This document shows, one piece after another, positions 50,656 through 60,009 of a DNA stretch of 64,000 bases. Origin of the DNA: Aquimarina muelleri DSM 19832 (lineage in GTDB: Bacteria > Bacteroidota > Bacteroidia > Flavobacteriales > Flavobacteriaceae); NCBI RefSeq assembly GCF_000430665.1, contig NZ_AUML01000016.1, positions 54,058 to 118,057 on the forward strand, read 5' to 3'. Under the pieces are notes generated by a model that saw only the letters and a program-made list of their open reading frames with translations, did no database searches and was not told the DNA's origin. Both the position numbers and the translations under genes were made by a program. Positions within the stretch are counted from its first letter, which is position 1. Every line of letters begins with the position of its first letter.

Positions 50656-51867
50656 ATGACAGATTGTTATGAAAACCTGGATAGTTATTGGACTAAGACA
50701 AAATTAAGTACTACACAAAATATAAAAATACACTGTACTGCTATCATAATAACAGTACTTAAACTTATTCTTAAACCAATTAGAATTTTATTTAATAAAA
50801 GTTTTGATTTACTAGCAAATACAAATGATTATTTAGGCGATTTTGAAGCTTTAGGAAGTAAACGAAAAGAGGAATTTGGAGAAAACTATCTTACAGAATC
50901 AGAAATACAACAATTTTTAAAAAGTGGAATTCATGGCCCTTTTAGAGTATTAGCAACAGATGACGCAGAGGATTTGGCTAATGACAGTGATACTCTTTTT
51001 CATGATAATTTTCATAAAACTACCGCTTTTGGAGATGATATTTTAAACTCTTTAAAAGTATCTGGTAATTATTCTATTAATTATTTGGGTTTTTTTCAAG
51101 GATCCAAATATCGAAAGATTTGGGATGTTTTGGTACATCCAAAAATAGCACAGCCTTTACAAAGTATTTTGGGAGATGATTTATTATGTTGGAGATCTCA
51201 ATTTTTCGAAAAAAAACCAAAACAAGAAGGAACATTTTGGCATCAAACTGGCACTTTTAGAGAATCTGATACAAAACCAAAATTAGAACCAACCACTCCT
51301 ACACACCCTGCAATAGTACAATTATCCGTTTGGATTGCACTTAGAGATACGAATAAAGAAACAGGATGTTTACGAATGATCGAAGGATCTTTTAAAGATG
51401 GACGTTTAGAAAGAATTGTTACCAATATCCAAAATGATCTTTTGGGATATTTAATGTCAATATCCTATTCAGAAATTATTAAATCTTTAAAAACTATATG
51501 GTATACTACTGGTAATTTCAAAAAAGCACAATTAGTATTCGAAAAGATAAAAAAAGAAGTTCCTTCTCTTTTTGATCATGTTACCGTTAGAGATCTCGAA
51601 ATGAAAGCAGGAGAAGCTATTATCTTTACCTCTTTAAATACCCATGCCTCTTATGCAAATACTTCAAAAAACAAAGTGCGTTTAGCTCTGGCAGGAAGAT
51701 ATACCCGATCAGACGTTCATATATTTAAACATGAAGCCATTTCAAAATTACCTACAAAAAAAGGCAACTTACCATACAGTGTAACCAAAGAACCATCTAT
51801 TCCTGTTTGTGGTAATCCAAAACATCCAAAAACTAATAATAATATAGCAGAATATCCTGCAAAATAA
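50656..51867 (+). CDS. PhyH (phytanoyl-CoA dioxygenase)-family protein lacking the metal Asp
   Basis: A 403-aa protein. Residues 1-55 include an amphipathic or membrane-like stretch (IIITVLKLILKPIRILF). The double-stranded beta-helix of the Fe/2OG PhyH family follows: FWHQTGTF (His196), AIVQLSVWIALRDTNKETGCLRMIEGSFKDG, and GEAIIFTSLNTHASYANTSKNKVRLALAGRY with the distal His and 2OG-binding Arg. Normally the first motif is HQD; here position 198 is Thr (ACT at 51247-51249), so one Fe carboxylate ligand is missing. In SyrB2-type halogenases that residue is Ala or Gly, freeing a site for chloride. It could be a halogenase, a differently coordinated oxygenase, or inactive. Confidence 0.75.
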   Translation: MTDCYENLDSYWTKTKLSTTQNIKIHCTAIIITVLKLILKPIRILFNKSFDLLANTNDYLGDFEALGSKRKEEFGENYLTESEIQQFLKSGIHGPFRVLATDDAEDLANDSDTLFHDNFHKTTAFGDDILNSLKVSGNYSINYLGFFQGSKYRKIWDVLVHPKIAQPLQSILGDDLLCWRSQFFEKKPKQEGTFWHQTGTFRESDTKPKLEPTTPTHPAIVQLSVWIALRDTNKETGCLRMIEGSFKDGRLERIVTNIQNDLLGYLMSISYSEIIKSLKTIWYTTGNFKKAQLVFEKIKKEVPSLFDHVTVRDLEMKAGEAIIFTSLNTHASYANTSKNKVRLALAGRYTRSDVHIFKHEAISKLPTKKGNLPYSVTKEPSIPVCGNPKHPKTNNNIAEYPAK

Positions 51868-51956
51868 ATAACCTTAAGTAGGATAATAAAGTACACTCTA
51901 AAAAAATATTTATTTTCTCGAGACAAGCTTTGGATAATCACCCCTATTTAGGAGTT

Positions 51957-51972
51957 AATACGATTTACGAAT
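51957..51972. repeat. Fragment of the 3265-3427 MITE-like element
   Basis: taatacgatttacgaataaa here equals the reverse complement of the right end of the 3265-3427 element. Repeat copy B starts directly behind it. Confidence 0.5.
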
Positions 51973-51973
51973 A

Positions 51974-52073
51974 AATCAATAACCTCAGAGCAAGCTTACG
52001 AGGTATGTTTCCGAAAATATATTTTGTTTTCGAGGTAAGCCTCGGAGAATTAAACTCCACAATGTGGATTAAA
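51974..52073 (+). repeat. Dispersed ~100-bp repeat, copy B
   Basis: Almost the same as copy A (42689-42790), differing at about ten positions. It lies between the PhyH gene and the stop of the AraC gene, whose TAA begins right after it. Confidence 0.7.
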
Positions 52074-52075
52074 GA

Positions 52076-52936
52076 TTAAATAAGATGAGATTGTTGTATT
52101 TTTTTTCTGTACTTAGACGGGGTTATACCTTTAATAGATTTAAACTTTCTATTAAAATTAGAAAGGTTTTTAAAACCACTTTCAAAAGATGCTTCAGTAA
52201 TAGAAATATCTGGCTTTTTAGAAAGAATCCTACAAGCATTCTCTATTCGCACCTCTGTTAAAAACTGAAAAAAAGTCTTATTAGTTCGTTGCTTAAAATA
52301 TCTACAAAAAGCGTTAGAAGTCATACTTGCAATATCTGAAACCTCATCTAGAGTCATATCTCTATAAAAATTATTCATTACAAATTGAAAAACATTTGCC
52401 ATTCGTTTTCCTTCATTGTCCGTATACTTTTTTCTAGTAATAGAAGTCGATATTGTTTGTATATCTGCTTTGCTAAAAAGTTTTAAAATCTGTAAAAAAA
52501 TCATAAAACGATCTAATCGAAATTTCTTTTTTTGAATTGCTAAAAATTGTTCTTTTAATTCTTCTTTTTTAGACACTGCTCTTATGCCATAAGATAAACT
52601 ACTAAAAAAATTAGATATGTCATTAAACTCCGAAAGTTCAAAAAAGCCAGAACCAAAAGATTTTTCTGTAAAAAAAATAGAAATCATATAAGAATCTATA
52701 GTTGCAGCAATACTTTTTAGAACATGAGGTACTTGACTACCAAAGACCAAAACATCACCTGCTTTATAGTTTGTAATAGTATCTCCAACAATCAAACTAC
52801 CTTCTCCACTAACTATAAGAGACATTTGAATCTCTTCATGCTGATGAAGAGTGTCATAAAACATCAAACCTTTATCCTCTTGAACGATAAGTGTATCTGT
52901 AGATGTTTTAGGTATTTTAAAGGGTAAAACTTTCAT
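52076..52936 (-). CDS. AraC-family regulator with N-terminal cupin domain, likely of the hydroxyproline operon
   Basis: A 286-aa protein. The cupin sensing domain is at 20-110 (LHQHEEIQMSLIVSGEGSLIVGDTITNYKAGDVLVFGSQVPHVL) and the two-HTH AraC domain at 175-280 (MTLDEVSDIASMTSNAFCRYFKQRTNKTFFQFLTEVRIENACRIL, ITEASFESGFKNLSNFNRKFKSIKGITPSKYRKKI). It is divergent from the DHDPS-type gene by 183 bp, so it most likely regulates the 53-62.5 kb hydroxyproline locus; the inducer is inferred. Confidence 0.88.
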   Translation of the reverse strand: MKVLPFKIPKTSTDTLIVQEDKGLMFYDTLHQHEEIQMSLIVSGEGSLIVGDTITNYKAGDVLVFGSQVPHVLKSIAATIDSYMISIFFTEKSFGSGFFELSEFNDISNFFSSLSYGIRAVSKKEELKEQFLAIQKKKFRLDRFMIFLQILKLFSKADIQTISTSITRKKYTDNEGKRMANVFQFVMNNFYRDMTLDEVSDIASMTSNAFCRYFKQRTNKTFFQFLTEVRIENACRILSKKPDISITEASFESGFKNLSNFNRKFKSIKGITPSKYRKKIQQSHLI

Positions 52937-53095
52937 CTATACACATTTTGTTTTTAATAGTCAGATCTTTACTCATCTATTTATCACACCAAAACTAACT
53001 AATATTATTCATTTTACTATTAAAATACCTTAATCTAGGGTAATATAGTATCACTTTTGGATAATTTCACAGTATCCCTTTCATGGGTTTACTAA

Positions 53096-53103
53096 TATCT
53101 TTG
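53096..53103 (+). promoter_or_regulatory. Possible -7 box for the hydroxyproline operon
   Basis: TATCTTTG fits TAnnTTTG, 16 bp before the ATG at 53120. No clear -33 TTTG lies upstream, but an inverted ggata/tatcc (53059-53077) sits where an activator might bind. Confidence 0.35.
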
Positions 53104-53119
53104 ACAAAAAAACTCGATT

Positions 53120-54049
53120 ATGGTAATAGATTGGAAAGGCGTAATGCCTGCAGTAACTACAAAATTTACAAAAGACGACACTTTAGACTTAAAAATGTTT
53201 GAAGTTAACATCCATGCGCAATTAGAAGCAGGTGTTCATGGTATTATCCTTGGGGGTACCTTAGGAGAAGCCAGTACATTAAGTGATGATGAAAAAAGAA
53301 TTTTAGTAAAAACCACAGTAGACATCGTTAAAAACAAAGTTCCTGTTATTATTAACATTGCCGAACAAACTACAAAAGGAGCTATAGAAGCGGTAAAGAA
53401 AGCAAAAGAAGATGGTGCCAGCGGATTAATGGTGCTTCCTCCTATGCGATATAATGCCGGAGATCATGAAACCATAGTATACTTTAAAGAAATTGCTCAA
53501 AGCACAGATCTACCGATAATGGTATATAATAATCCTGTAGATTATAAAATTGAAGTTACCTTAGATATGTTTGAGGAGCTATTAAAACTAGATAATATAC
53601 AAGCTGTAAAAGAATCTACCAGAGATATCTCTAACGTTACCCGAATTAAAAATAGATTTGGTGATCGATTAAAAATCTTTACCGGCGTAGACACCTTAGC
53701 TCTAGAAAGCCTAATAATGGGCGCAGATGGATGGGTTGCAGGGTTAGTAGATGCTTTTCCTGCAGAAACTGTAGCTATCTATGAACTTCAAAAAGCAGGA
53801 AGAATTAAAGAAGCTATAGCAATTTATCGCTGGTTTTTACCATTACTAGAATTAGACATAAATGCTAAATTAGTACAAAACATAAAACTGGCAGAAGTAG
53901 CAACTGGTATTGGTTCAGAAAATGTACGCGCCCCAAGATTATCTCTTGTTGGCGAAGAGCGTAAAAGAGTCCTTGAAATTATTGAAAAAGGCATAAAAAC
54001 AAGACCTGTTTTACCTAATTACAAAGAACTTAATGTAGTAACATATTAA
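53120..54049 (+). CDS. DHDPS-family pyrroline-4-hydroxy-2-carboxylate deaminase-like enzyme
   Basis: A 309-aa Schiff-base aldolase-family protein: GGTLGEASTLSDDEK, VPVIINIAEQTTKGAIEAVKKAKEDGASGLMVLPPMRYN, IMVYNNPVDYK, and the Schiff-base Lys in IQAVKESTRD. DHDPS homologues in hydroxyproline loci (LhpC) convert pyrroline-4-hydroxy-2-carboxylate to 2-oxoglutarate semialdehyde. Neighbours (semialdehyde dehydrogenase, epimerase, oxidase) support that reading. True DHDPS function is less likely in this context. Confidence 0.82.
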   Translation: MVIDWKGVMPAVTTKFTKDDTLDLKMFEVNIHAQLEAGVHGIILGGTLGEASTLSDDEKRILVKTTVDIVKNKVPVIINIAEQTTKGAIEAVKKAKEDGASGLMVLPPMRYNAGDHETIVYFKEIAQSTDLPIMVYNNPVDYKIEVTLDMFEELLKLDNIQAVKESTRDISNVTRIKNRFGDRLKIFTGVDTLALESLIMGADGWVAGLVDAFPAETVAIYELQKAGRIKEAIAIYRWFLPLLELDINAKLVQNIKLAEVATGIGSENVRAPRLSLVGEERKRVLEIIEKGIKTRPVLPNYKELNVVTY

Positions 54050-54107
54050 ATGTTAAACCCTATATATACTATATAACATTTAGTAATTTTACAAGTATTC
54101 ATTTTAT

Positions 54108-54208
54108 AATCACCAACCTTATAGCAAACTCATGATCATACTTCTGAACATATATTTTATTTTCTAAAGAAGCTTCAGAGAAGTAAAAACCCGCTGTGAG
54201 AGATTAAA
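54108..54208 (+). repeat. Dispersed ~100-bp repeat, copy D (diverged)
   Basis: aatcaccaacctt... to gagattaaa, ending 12 bp before the ATG of the aldehyde dehydrogenase. Sequence has drifted, but the order of words (catacttctgaacatatattttatttt, ctt-agag) is kept. Confidence 0.55.
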
Positions 54209-54220
54209 TCATTAAAAATT

Positions 54221-55804
54221 ATGATAACAGGCAAAAATTACATAGGAAATCAACTCTTAGCTACTGGAAACAAAACATACAAAACTTTTAATCCAAAGCT
54301 GAATATTGAAAATGAGCATACTTTTTTTGAAGCTTCAGAAGAAGAGATTGAAAAAGCAGTATCCCTAGCTACTGAAGCCTTTGAAGTTTTCAAAAAAGTA
54401 TCTGGAGCTAAGAAAGGAGAATTTTTAAATGCTATTGCTGATGAAATTTTGAATCTGGATGAAATTTTGATAGAAGCATATATGTCAGAAACTGGCTTAC
54501 CAGAGGGAAGAGCAAAAGGAGAAAGAGGGAGAACTGTAGGGCAATTAAGAACTTTTGCTGATTTGGTAACAGAAGGCTCTTGGGTAGAAGCAACTATAGA
54601 TACTTCGGATCTAGACAGAAATCCTATACCCAAACAAGATATTCGTAAAATGTTAGTTCCGTTAGGACCAGTAGTTGTATTTGGAGCAAGTAATTTTCCT
54701 CTGGCATATTCTACCGCAGGGGGAGATACTGCTGCTGCTTTTGCAGCTGGGTGTCCTGTGATTGTAAAATCACACCCTATGCATGCTACTACAGGAGAAT
54801 TAGTAGCTTCTGCAATTAGTAAGGCTGCACAAAAAACTGGAATGCCAGAAGGAGTGTTTTCAAATCTTAATAGTGCTGGCATAGAAGTAGGTGTACAACT
54901 TGTTAAGCATCCAAAAGTAAAAGCTGTAGGGTTTACAGGTAGCATTAAAGGAGGAAGAGCTTTGTTTGACCTAGCTTCACAACGACCAGAACCAATACCT
55001 GTATTTGCAGAAATGGGAAGTGTAAACCCTGTTGTTATACTACCAAAAGCAACTACTTTAAGAGGAACAGAAATAGCTAAAACCTATGCACAATCTATCA
55101 CTCTGGGAGCAGGACAATTTTGCACTAACCCAGGTCTTATCCTTGGTATTAAAGGAGAGTCTTTGGATGATTTTATAAAGGTATTATCTGATGAAATAGT
55201 AAAAATTGAACCTTCTTGTATGCTGCACCCAAATATTATTGGCAACTACGACAAAAACAAAACAAATGCATTGCAACAAAACGGTTTAGCGGTTACTGCA
55301 GAGTTCAATAACGATATTGCAACAAACCATGCACGGCAAACCCTAACTACTGTAGATGGAAAAACATTTCTGGAAAATAAAACCTTACACGAGGAAGTAT
55401 TTGGACCTTTTTCTATGGTGGTACAATGCCAAGATGCCAAAGAACTTGAAACCATAATAAATAATCTGGAAGGACAACTTACAGGAACTATTATAGCAGA
55501 AAACGAAGAGATTGTAAAATACAATACTGTAATTGAAGCCCTACAAAATCGTGTAGGAAGAATTATCTTTAATGGTGTTCCTACCGGGGTAGAAGTATGT
55601 CCCGCTATGCTTCATGGCGGACCATATCCTGCTTCTACGGATAGTAGATTTACTGCAGTAGGTATTCATGCAATCAAACGATGGGTACGACCATTTAGTT
55701 ATCAAAGCTGGCCTAACGACTTATTGCCAGACGAACTTAAAAATGAAAACCCATTAGGTATTTCGAGAGTAATAGACAGTCAACATACCTATAGAAAAAT
55801 ATAA
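54221..55804 (+). CDS. 2-oxoglutarate-semialdehyde (2,5-dioxovalerate) dehydrogenase
   Basis: A 527-aa NAD(P)-dependent aldehyde dehydrogenase. Motifs: VVFGASNFPLAYSTAGGDTAAAFAAGCPVIVKSHPMH, VGFTGSIKGGRALFDLA, EMGSVNPVV (catalytic Glu), GQFCTNPG (catalytic Cys), and HEEVFGPFSM. Sequence and length fit the KGSADH/AldHT group that oxidises 2-oxoglutarate semialdehyde to 2-oxoglutarate, the last step of hydroxyproline breakdown. Its leader contains repeat copy D. Confidence 0.88.
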   Translation: MITGKNYIGNQLLATGNKTYKTFNPKLNIENEHTFFEASEEEIEKAVSLATEAFEVFKKVSGAKKGEFLNAIADEILNLDEILIEAYMSETGLPEGRAKGERGRTVGQLRTFADLVTEGSWVEATIDTSDLDRNPIPKQDIRKMLVPLGPVVVFGASNFPLAYSTAGGDTAAAFAAGCPVIVKSHPMHATTGELVASAISKAAQKTGMPEGVFSNLNSAGIEVGVQLVKHPKVKAVGFTGSIKGGRALFDLASQRPEPIPVFAEMGSVNPVVILPKATTLRGTEIAKTYAQSITLGAGQFCTNPGLILGIKGESLDDFIKVLSDEIVKIEPSCMLHPNIIGNYDKNKTNALQQNGLAVTAEFNNDIATNHARQTLTTVDGKTFLENKTLHEEVFGPFSMVVQCQDAKELETIINNLEGQLTGTIIAENEEIVKYNTVIEALQNRVGRIIFNGVPTGVEVCPAMLHGGPYPASTDSRFTAVGIHAIKRWVRPFSYQSWPNDLLPDELKNENPLGISRVIDSQHTYRKI

Positions 55805-55893
55805 TTTTCTATCTTAATCCTCAAAATCATACTAGTTCTTGTTCTTTTATAATAAAATGATATAAGAACTAGTATGTATAATATGTATGTAAT

Positions 55894-57642
55894 ATGAGAG
55901 TTTTTAAAATTTTAGGGATACTGACTTTGTTTATTAGTTGTAACAATACCAAACAAGAAACAAAAAAAGTATCTGAAGAAGAAAAATTACATACTATTAT
56001 AACTCAAACCGAAGAAAGAGAAGCGTATGATAAAAAAAAATACCCACTTGGACTCTTCACCAAAGAATATTTTAAAAAAGAAGCAGAGTTTGCAAAAGAC
56101 AAAATAACAGAACTTAAAAATATAGATACAACTCTCCTTAAAGAAACAGATAGAATATCTTTGGAGTTATTAAAATTTACATTACAAGAAAACATTGATT
56201 TCTATGTTTTTGAAAGTTATTTAAACCCCTTACTATCCGATTCTGGATTTCATAACAATCTTAATTATATTGTTAAACCATTTACTAATTACATGCAAAT
56301 TAAAGAGTACATGAACACTCTTAATGCAATACCAGAATTCGCCAAACAACATTATAAAAATTTGCGTGAAGGGCTTGAAAAAGGCATTTCGCAACCCAGA
56401 GTTATTTTTAACGGATATGAATCTACTTATAACGATCATATCGTTGAAAATGTGGAAGAAAGTTATTTCTATTCTCCTTTTAAAAATCTACCAGAATCCT
56501 TAAACAAAAATCAAAAAGATTCTATACTAAATGCGGCAAAAGAAGTTATAAAAAACAAAGTTGTTCCTGAATTTAAAAGGATAAAAACATTTTTTGAAAC
56601 AGAATATTTACCTAAAACCATAACTACTCTTGGAATATCTCAAACCCCTAATGGTAAAACATACTATCAAAATAGAATAAACTATTATACTACAAGTACA
56701 AAATATACCGCAGAGGATATTCATACTATAGGGTTAAAAGAAGTTGCCCGAATACATGCGCAAATGCAACAAATCATAAAAGATTTAAACTTTAAAGGTA
56801 GTTTTTCAGACTTCTTTACATTTCTGCGTACTGATAAGCAATTCTATGCAGAAACCCCAGAAGAATTACTTAGAATTGCCAGAGACATGGCAAAAAGAGC
56901 AGATGAGCAGTTACCCCGTTTTTTTAAAACATTACCAAGAAAACCATATGGCGTAGCTCCTGTTCCAGATGCTATTGCTCCAAAATATACTAGTGGCAGA
57001 TATATAGGCACAGAAGCCAATAGTACAGAGCCTGGTTACTATTGGGTGAACACTTATGATTTACCAAGCAGAACACTATACACATTACCTGCACTAACAG
57101 TACATGAAGCCGTACCAGGACACCATCTGCAAAGTAGTTTAAACAACGAACTAGGAGATAGCATCCCCCAGTTTAGAAAAGATCTGTACCTATCTGCTTA
57201 TGGAGAAGGCTGGGGATTATATTCAGAATTTCTCGCAGAAGAAATGGGCATGTATACTACTCCTTATGAGCATTTTGGAAAATTAACCTATGAAATGTGG
57301 CGAGCCTGTAGATTAGTTATAGATACGGGGATTCATGCTAAAGGTTGGACCAGAGAACAGGTTATCGAATTTATGGCATCGAATACCGCATTATCCATGC
57401 ATGAAATACATACAGAAACAGACCGGTATATTTCTTGGCCTGGTCAAGCTTTATCTTATAAAATTGGAGAATTGAAAATAAGAGAACTTCGTAAAAAAGC
57501 AGAAAAAGAACTAAGAGACACATTTGATATCAGAGAATTTCATGAAATAATCTTAGAACAAGGAACCGTAACACTTTCTATTTTAGAAAATAGAATTAAC
57601 AGATATATTGAAAAGACAAAAAATGGCAAGAAATCTCTATAA
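55894..57642 (+). CDS. DUF885 lipoprotein, probable metallopeptidase
   Basis: A 582-aa protein with a lipoprotein signal (MRVFKILGILTLFISCN). DUF885 proteins carry an HExxH-like centre, here TVHEAVPGHHLQSSL, and YGEGWGLYSEFLAEEMGMY. They are thought to be M1/M3-like metallopeptidases acting on small peptides. It sits between the semialdehyde dehydrogenase and epimerase genes, overlapping the epimerase start by 20 bp, so it probably supplies peptide-derived hydroxyproline. Confidence 0.85.
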   Translation: MRVFKILGILTLFISCNNTKQETKKVSEEEKLHTIITQTEEREAYDKKKYPLGLFTKEYFKKEAEFAKDKITELKNIDTTLLKETDRISLELLKFTLQENIDFYVFESYLNPLLSDSGFHNNLNYIVKPFTNYMQIKEYMNTLNAIPEFAKQHYKNLREGLEKGISQPRVIFNGYESTYNDHIVENVEESYFYSPFKNLPESLNKNQKDSILNAAKEVIKNKVVPEFKRIKTFFETEYLPKTITTLGISQTPNGKTYYQNRINYYTTSTKYTAEDIHTIGLKEVARIHAQMQQIIKDLNFKGSFSDFFTFLRTDKQFYAETPEELLRIARDMAKRADEQLPRFFKTLPRKPYGVAPVPDAIAPKYTSGRYIGTEANSTEPGYYWVNTYDLPSRTLYTLPALTVHEAVPGHHLQSSLNNELGDSIPQFRKDLYLSAYGEGWGLYSEFLAEEMGMYTTPYEHFGKLTYEMWRACRLVIDTGIHAKGWTREQVIEFMASNTALSMHEIHTETDRYISWPGQALSYKIGELKIRELRKKAEKELRDTFDIREFHEIILEQGTVTLSILENRINRYIEKTKNGKKSL

Positions 57643-58633
57643 ATGTATTGATGCACATACCTGCGGAAACCCAGTAAGGGTAGTTACCACAGGAAAACCA
57701 AATCTAATAGGTAAAACGATGAGCGAAAAACGGCAACATTTTCTTGCCGAATATGATTGGATTAGAAAAGGATTAATGTTTGAACCCAGAGGACACGATA
57801 TGATGAGTGGTAGTTTTATTTTTGAACCCCACCATCCCGATAATGATTTTGCTATATTATTTATCGAAACCTCAGGATGTTTACCTATGTGCGGCCATGG
57901 TACTATAGGAACTATAACCATTGCTATCGAAGAAGGATTAATTACTCCAAAAGTTCCAGGTAAAATTAGAATGGAAGCCCCAGCTGGTCTGGTAGAGATA
58001 GAATACCAGCAAACTAATAAAAAGGTAGATTGGGTAAGGCTTAAAAATGTAAAATCCTACCTAGCCGCAGAAGGATTGACCATAGAATGTCCAGAACTAG
58101 GAGAGCTTACCTTTGATGTTGCCTACGGCGGTAATTTTTATGCTATTGTAGATCCGCAAAAAAACTTTAGTGGAGTACACAACTTTACTGCTAGTAAATT
58201 AATACAGTACTCTCAGACACTAAGAGAGTGTATTAACAAAAAATATCCAAATGCTTTTATACATCCAGAAAACCATACCATTAAAGATGTAACACATATG
58301 TTATGGACAGGAGATCCTATCCATCCTTCTTCTTCTGGTAGAAATGCCGTTTTTTATGGAGATAAAGCTATTGATCGCTCTCCTTGCGGCACAGGAACTT
58401 CTGCTAGAATTGCGCAACTACATGCCAAGGGGAAACTAAAAAAAGGAGAAGAGTTTATTCATGAAAGTTATATAGGTAGTACCTTTATAGGTAGAATTGA
58501 AGAAGAAACAGAATTAGTTGGTACAAAAGCCATAATACCTAGTATACAAGGATGGGCAAAGGTGTATGGGTATAATACTATTATCATAGACGAAGAGAAT
58601 GATCCCTACGCACATGGTTTTCAGGTTATCTAA
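57623..58633 (+). CDS. 4-hydroxyproline 2-epimerase
   Basis: A 336-aa proline racemase-family protein, ATG 57623 chosen since it gives the usual RNLYKCIDAHTCGNPVRVV opening; an ATG at 57608 would be an extra five codons. Catalytic cysteines lie in CLPMCGHGTIGT and in DRSPCGTGTSARIAQLH. The first is Cys and the second a CGTGTSA, as in 4-hydroxyproline epimerases. It turns trans-4-hydroxy-L-proline into cis-4-hydroxy-D-proline, the first step of the pathway. Confidence 0.9.
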   Translation: MARNLYKCIDAHTCGNPVRVVTTGKPNLIGKTMSEKRQHFLAEYDWIRKGLMFEPRGHDMMSGSFIFEPHHPDNDFAILFIETSGCLPMCGHGTIGTITIAIEEGLITPKVPGKIRMEAPAGLVEIEYQQTNKKVDWVRLKNVKSYLAAEGLTIECPELGELTFDVAYGGNFYAIVDPQKNFSGVHNFTASKLIQYSQTLRECINKKYPNAFIHPENHTIKDVTHMLWTGDPIHPSSSGRNAVFYGDKAIDRSPCGTGTSARIAQLHAKGKLKKGEEFIHESYIGSTFIGRIEEETELVGTKAIIPSIQGWAKVYGYNTIIIDEENDPYAHGFQVI

Positions 58634-58732
58634 AATTTTCAACGAGCTCACATAAGCGCCTAAATTGGTTATTAACTTTTAAGGAAACAAATAAAGTAAT
58701 AATAAAACTAAATTAAACGTAACAAAATATCA

Positions 58733-58751
58733 CACTAAGCTTGTCGAAGTG
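58733..58751. repeat. REP-like palindromic word
   Basis: cactaagcttgtcgaagtg, a variant of the interspersed CACTTCGACAAGCTCAGTG word common in Flavobacteriia genomes, lies just before the oxidase start at 58761. Confidence 0.5.
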
Positions 58752-58760
58752 TATACAATT

Positions 58761-60008
58761 ATGAATAAAGAAATCATCATCATTGGCGGTGGAATCATAG
58801 GATTATGTTCTGCTTATTACTTACAAAAAGAAGGACATCAAGTAACCATTCTTGACCAATCCTCTATGGATGTTGGTGCCTCTTATATTAATGCGGGATA
58901 TCTTTCTCCTAGTCATATTATTCCTCTTGCTGCTCCGGGTGTAATGAAAAAGGGGTTAAAATGGATGTTTAACTCTACAAGTCCTTTATTTATAAAACCA
59001 CGTCTTAATCCAGAATTCCTAGAATGGACTTGGGCTTTTAACAAATCTTGCTCCGCAAAAAATGTACATCGGGGGATTACTGCTATCAAAGATATTGCAA
59101 TATCGGGTAGAGATTTATATGCTGAAATTAAGACGGAAGAAAAATTTTCTTTTCAATTAGAAAAAAAAGGACTTCTAATGATTTGTCAAACCGACAAAAT
59201 GTTAGAAGAGGAAATAAAAGTTGCCAATATTGCTGCTAACGAAGGTCTTGCTGTAAAAGAACTTTCGCTTCATGAATTGAAAAAGCTGGAACCTAACGCT
59301 AACATACAAGCTAAAGGAGCTGTACACTATTCCTGTGACTGGCATACTACTCCACAAACTTTTATGGAGGAAATGAAAAAACATCTAGTGGATTCTGGAG
59401 TAGTAATTCTCAAAAACGAAAAAGTAGAGGATATAGTTGTAACCAATAATAAAATTACTTCGGTACAAACAAAAAACAAAACATATACCGCAGATGAGTT
59501 TGTTTTGGCAGCTGGATCCTGGTCCAACCTACTAAGTAAAAAACTAGGGATTAAATTATTACTAGAGGCAGGAAAAGGATATCGCATTAATTCTGAAAGA
59601 GATTTTGGAATCACTATTCCTGCAATATTAGCCGAAGCTAAAGTAGCAATAACCCCTATGCAGGGATTTACTCGATTTGCAGGCACTATGGAAATTGCAG
59701 GAATTAATCATACTATTAATAAAGCAAGAGTAGAAGCCATTGCTAATGCTACCCAAAAATACTACCCTAAAGTACAACTTTCTACTACAGAAAAAAATAC
59801 TGTAGAATGTGGATTAAGACCTGTTTCGCCAGATGGAATACCTTATATTGGTAGATCTAAAAAATGTAAAAATTTAACTATTGCCACAGGCCATGCAATG
59901 ATGGGTTGGAGCATGGGACCCTCTACAGGAAAATTAGTTTCCGAAATCATTTCTAATAAAAAATTATCACTAGATTTAAACCCTTTTCATCCAGATAGAA
60001 CTTTTTAA
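58761..60008 (+). CDS. FAD-dependent D-hydroxyproline (D-amino acid) dehydrogenase
   Basis: A 415-aa DadA-like oxidoreductase. ATG 58761 is chosen over an earlier GTG (58749). FAD motif IIIIGGGIIGLCSAYYLQKEGHQVTILDQSS at the N-terminus; GAVHYSCDWHTTPQTF and GLRPVSPDGIPYIG later. In this locus it would oxidise cis-4-hydroxy-D-proline to pyrroline-4-hydroxy-2-carboxylate. Epimerase is upstream and peptidase downstream by 1 bp. Confidence 0.88.
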   Translation: MNKEIIIIGGGIIGLCSAYYLQKEGHQVTILDQSSMDVGASYINAGYLSPSHIIPLAAPGVMKKGLKWMFNSTSPLFIKPRLNPEFLEWTWAFNKSCSAKNVHRGITAIKDIAISGRDLYAEIKTEEKFSFQLEKKGLLMICQTDKMLEEEIKVANIAANEGLAVKELSLHELKKLEPNANIQAKGAVHYSCDWHTTPQTFMEEMKKHLVDSGVVILKNEKVEDIVVTNNKITSVQTKNKTYTADEFVLAAGSWSNLLSKKLGIKLLLEAGKGYRINSERDFGITIPAILAEAKVAITPMQGFTRFAGTMEIAGINHTINKARVEAIANATQKYYPKVQLSTTEKNTVECGLRPVSPDGIPYIGRSKKCKNLTIATGHAMMGWSMGPSTGKLVSEIISNKKLSLDLNPFHPDRTF

Positions 60009-60009
60009 T

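Noticed and set aside
50656..51867. Calling the PhyH-family protein an active halogenase
   Set aside because: Thr at the ligand position is suggestive, but known halogenases use Ala or Gly; the substrate and chemistry are unproven.
54250..54945. 231-aa minus-strand ORF
   Set aside because: Antisense to the aldehyde dehydrogenase, which has full catalytic motifs; the minus frame shows no domain and reads like a shadow.
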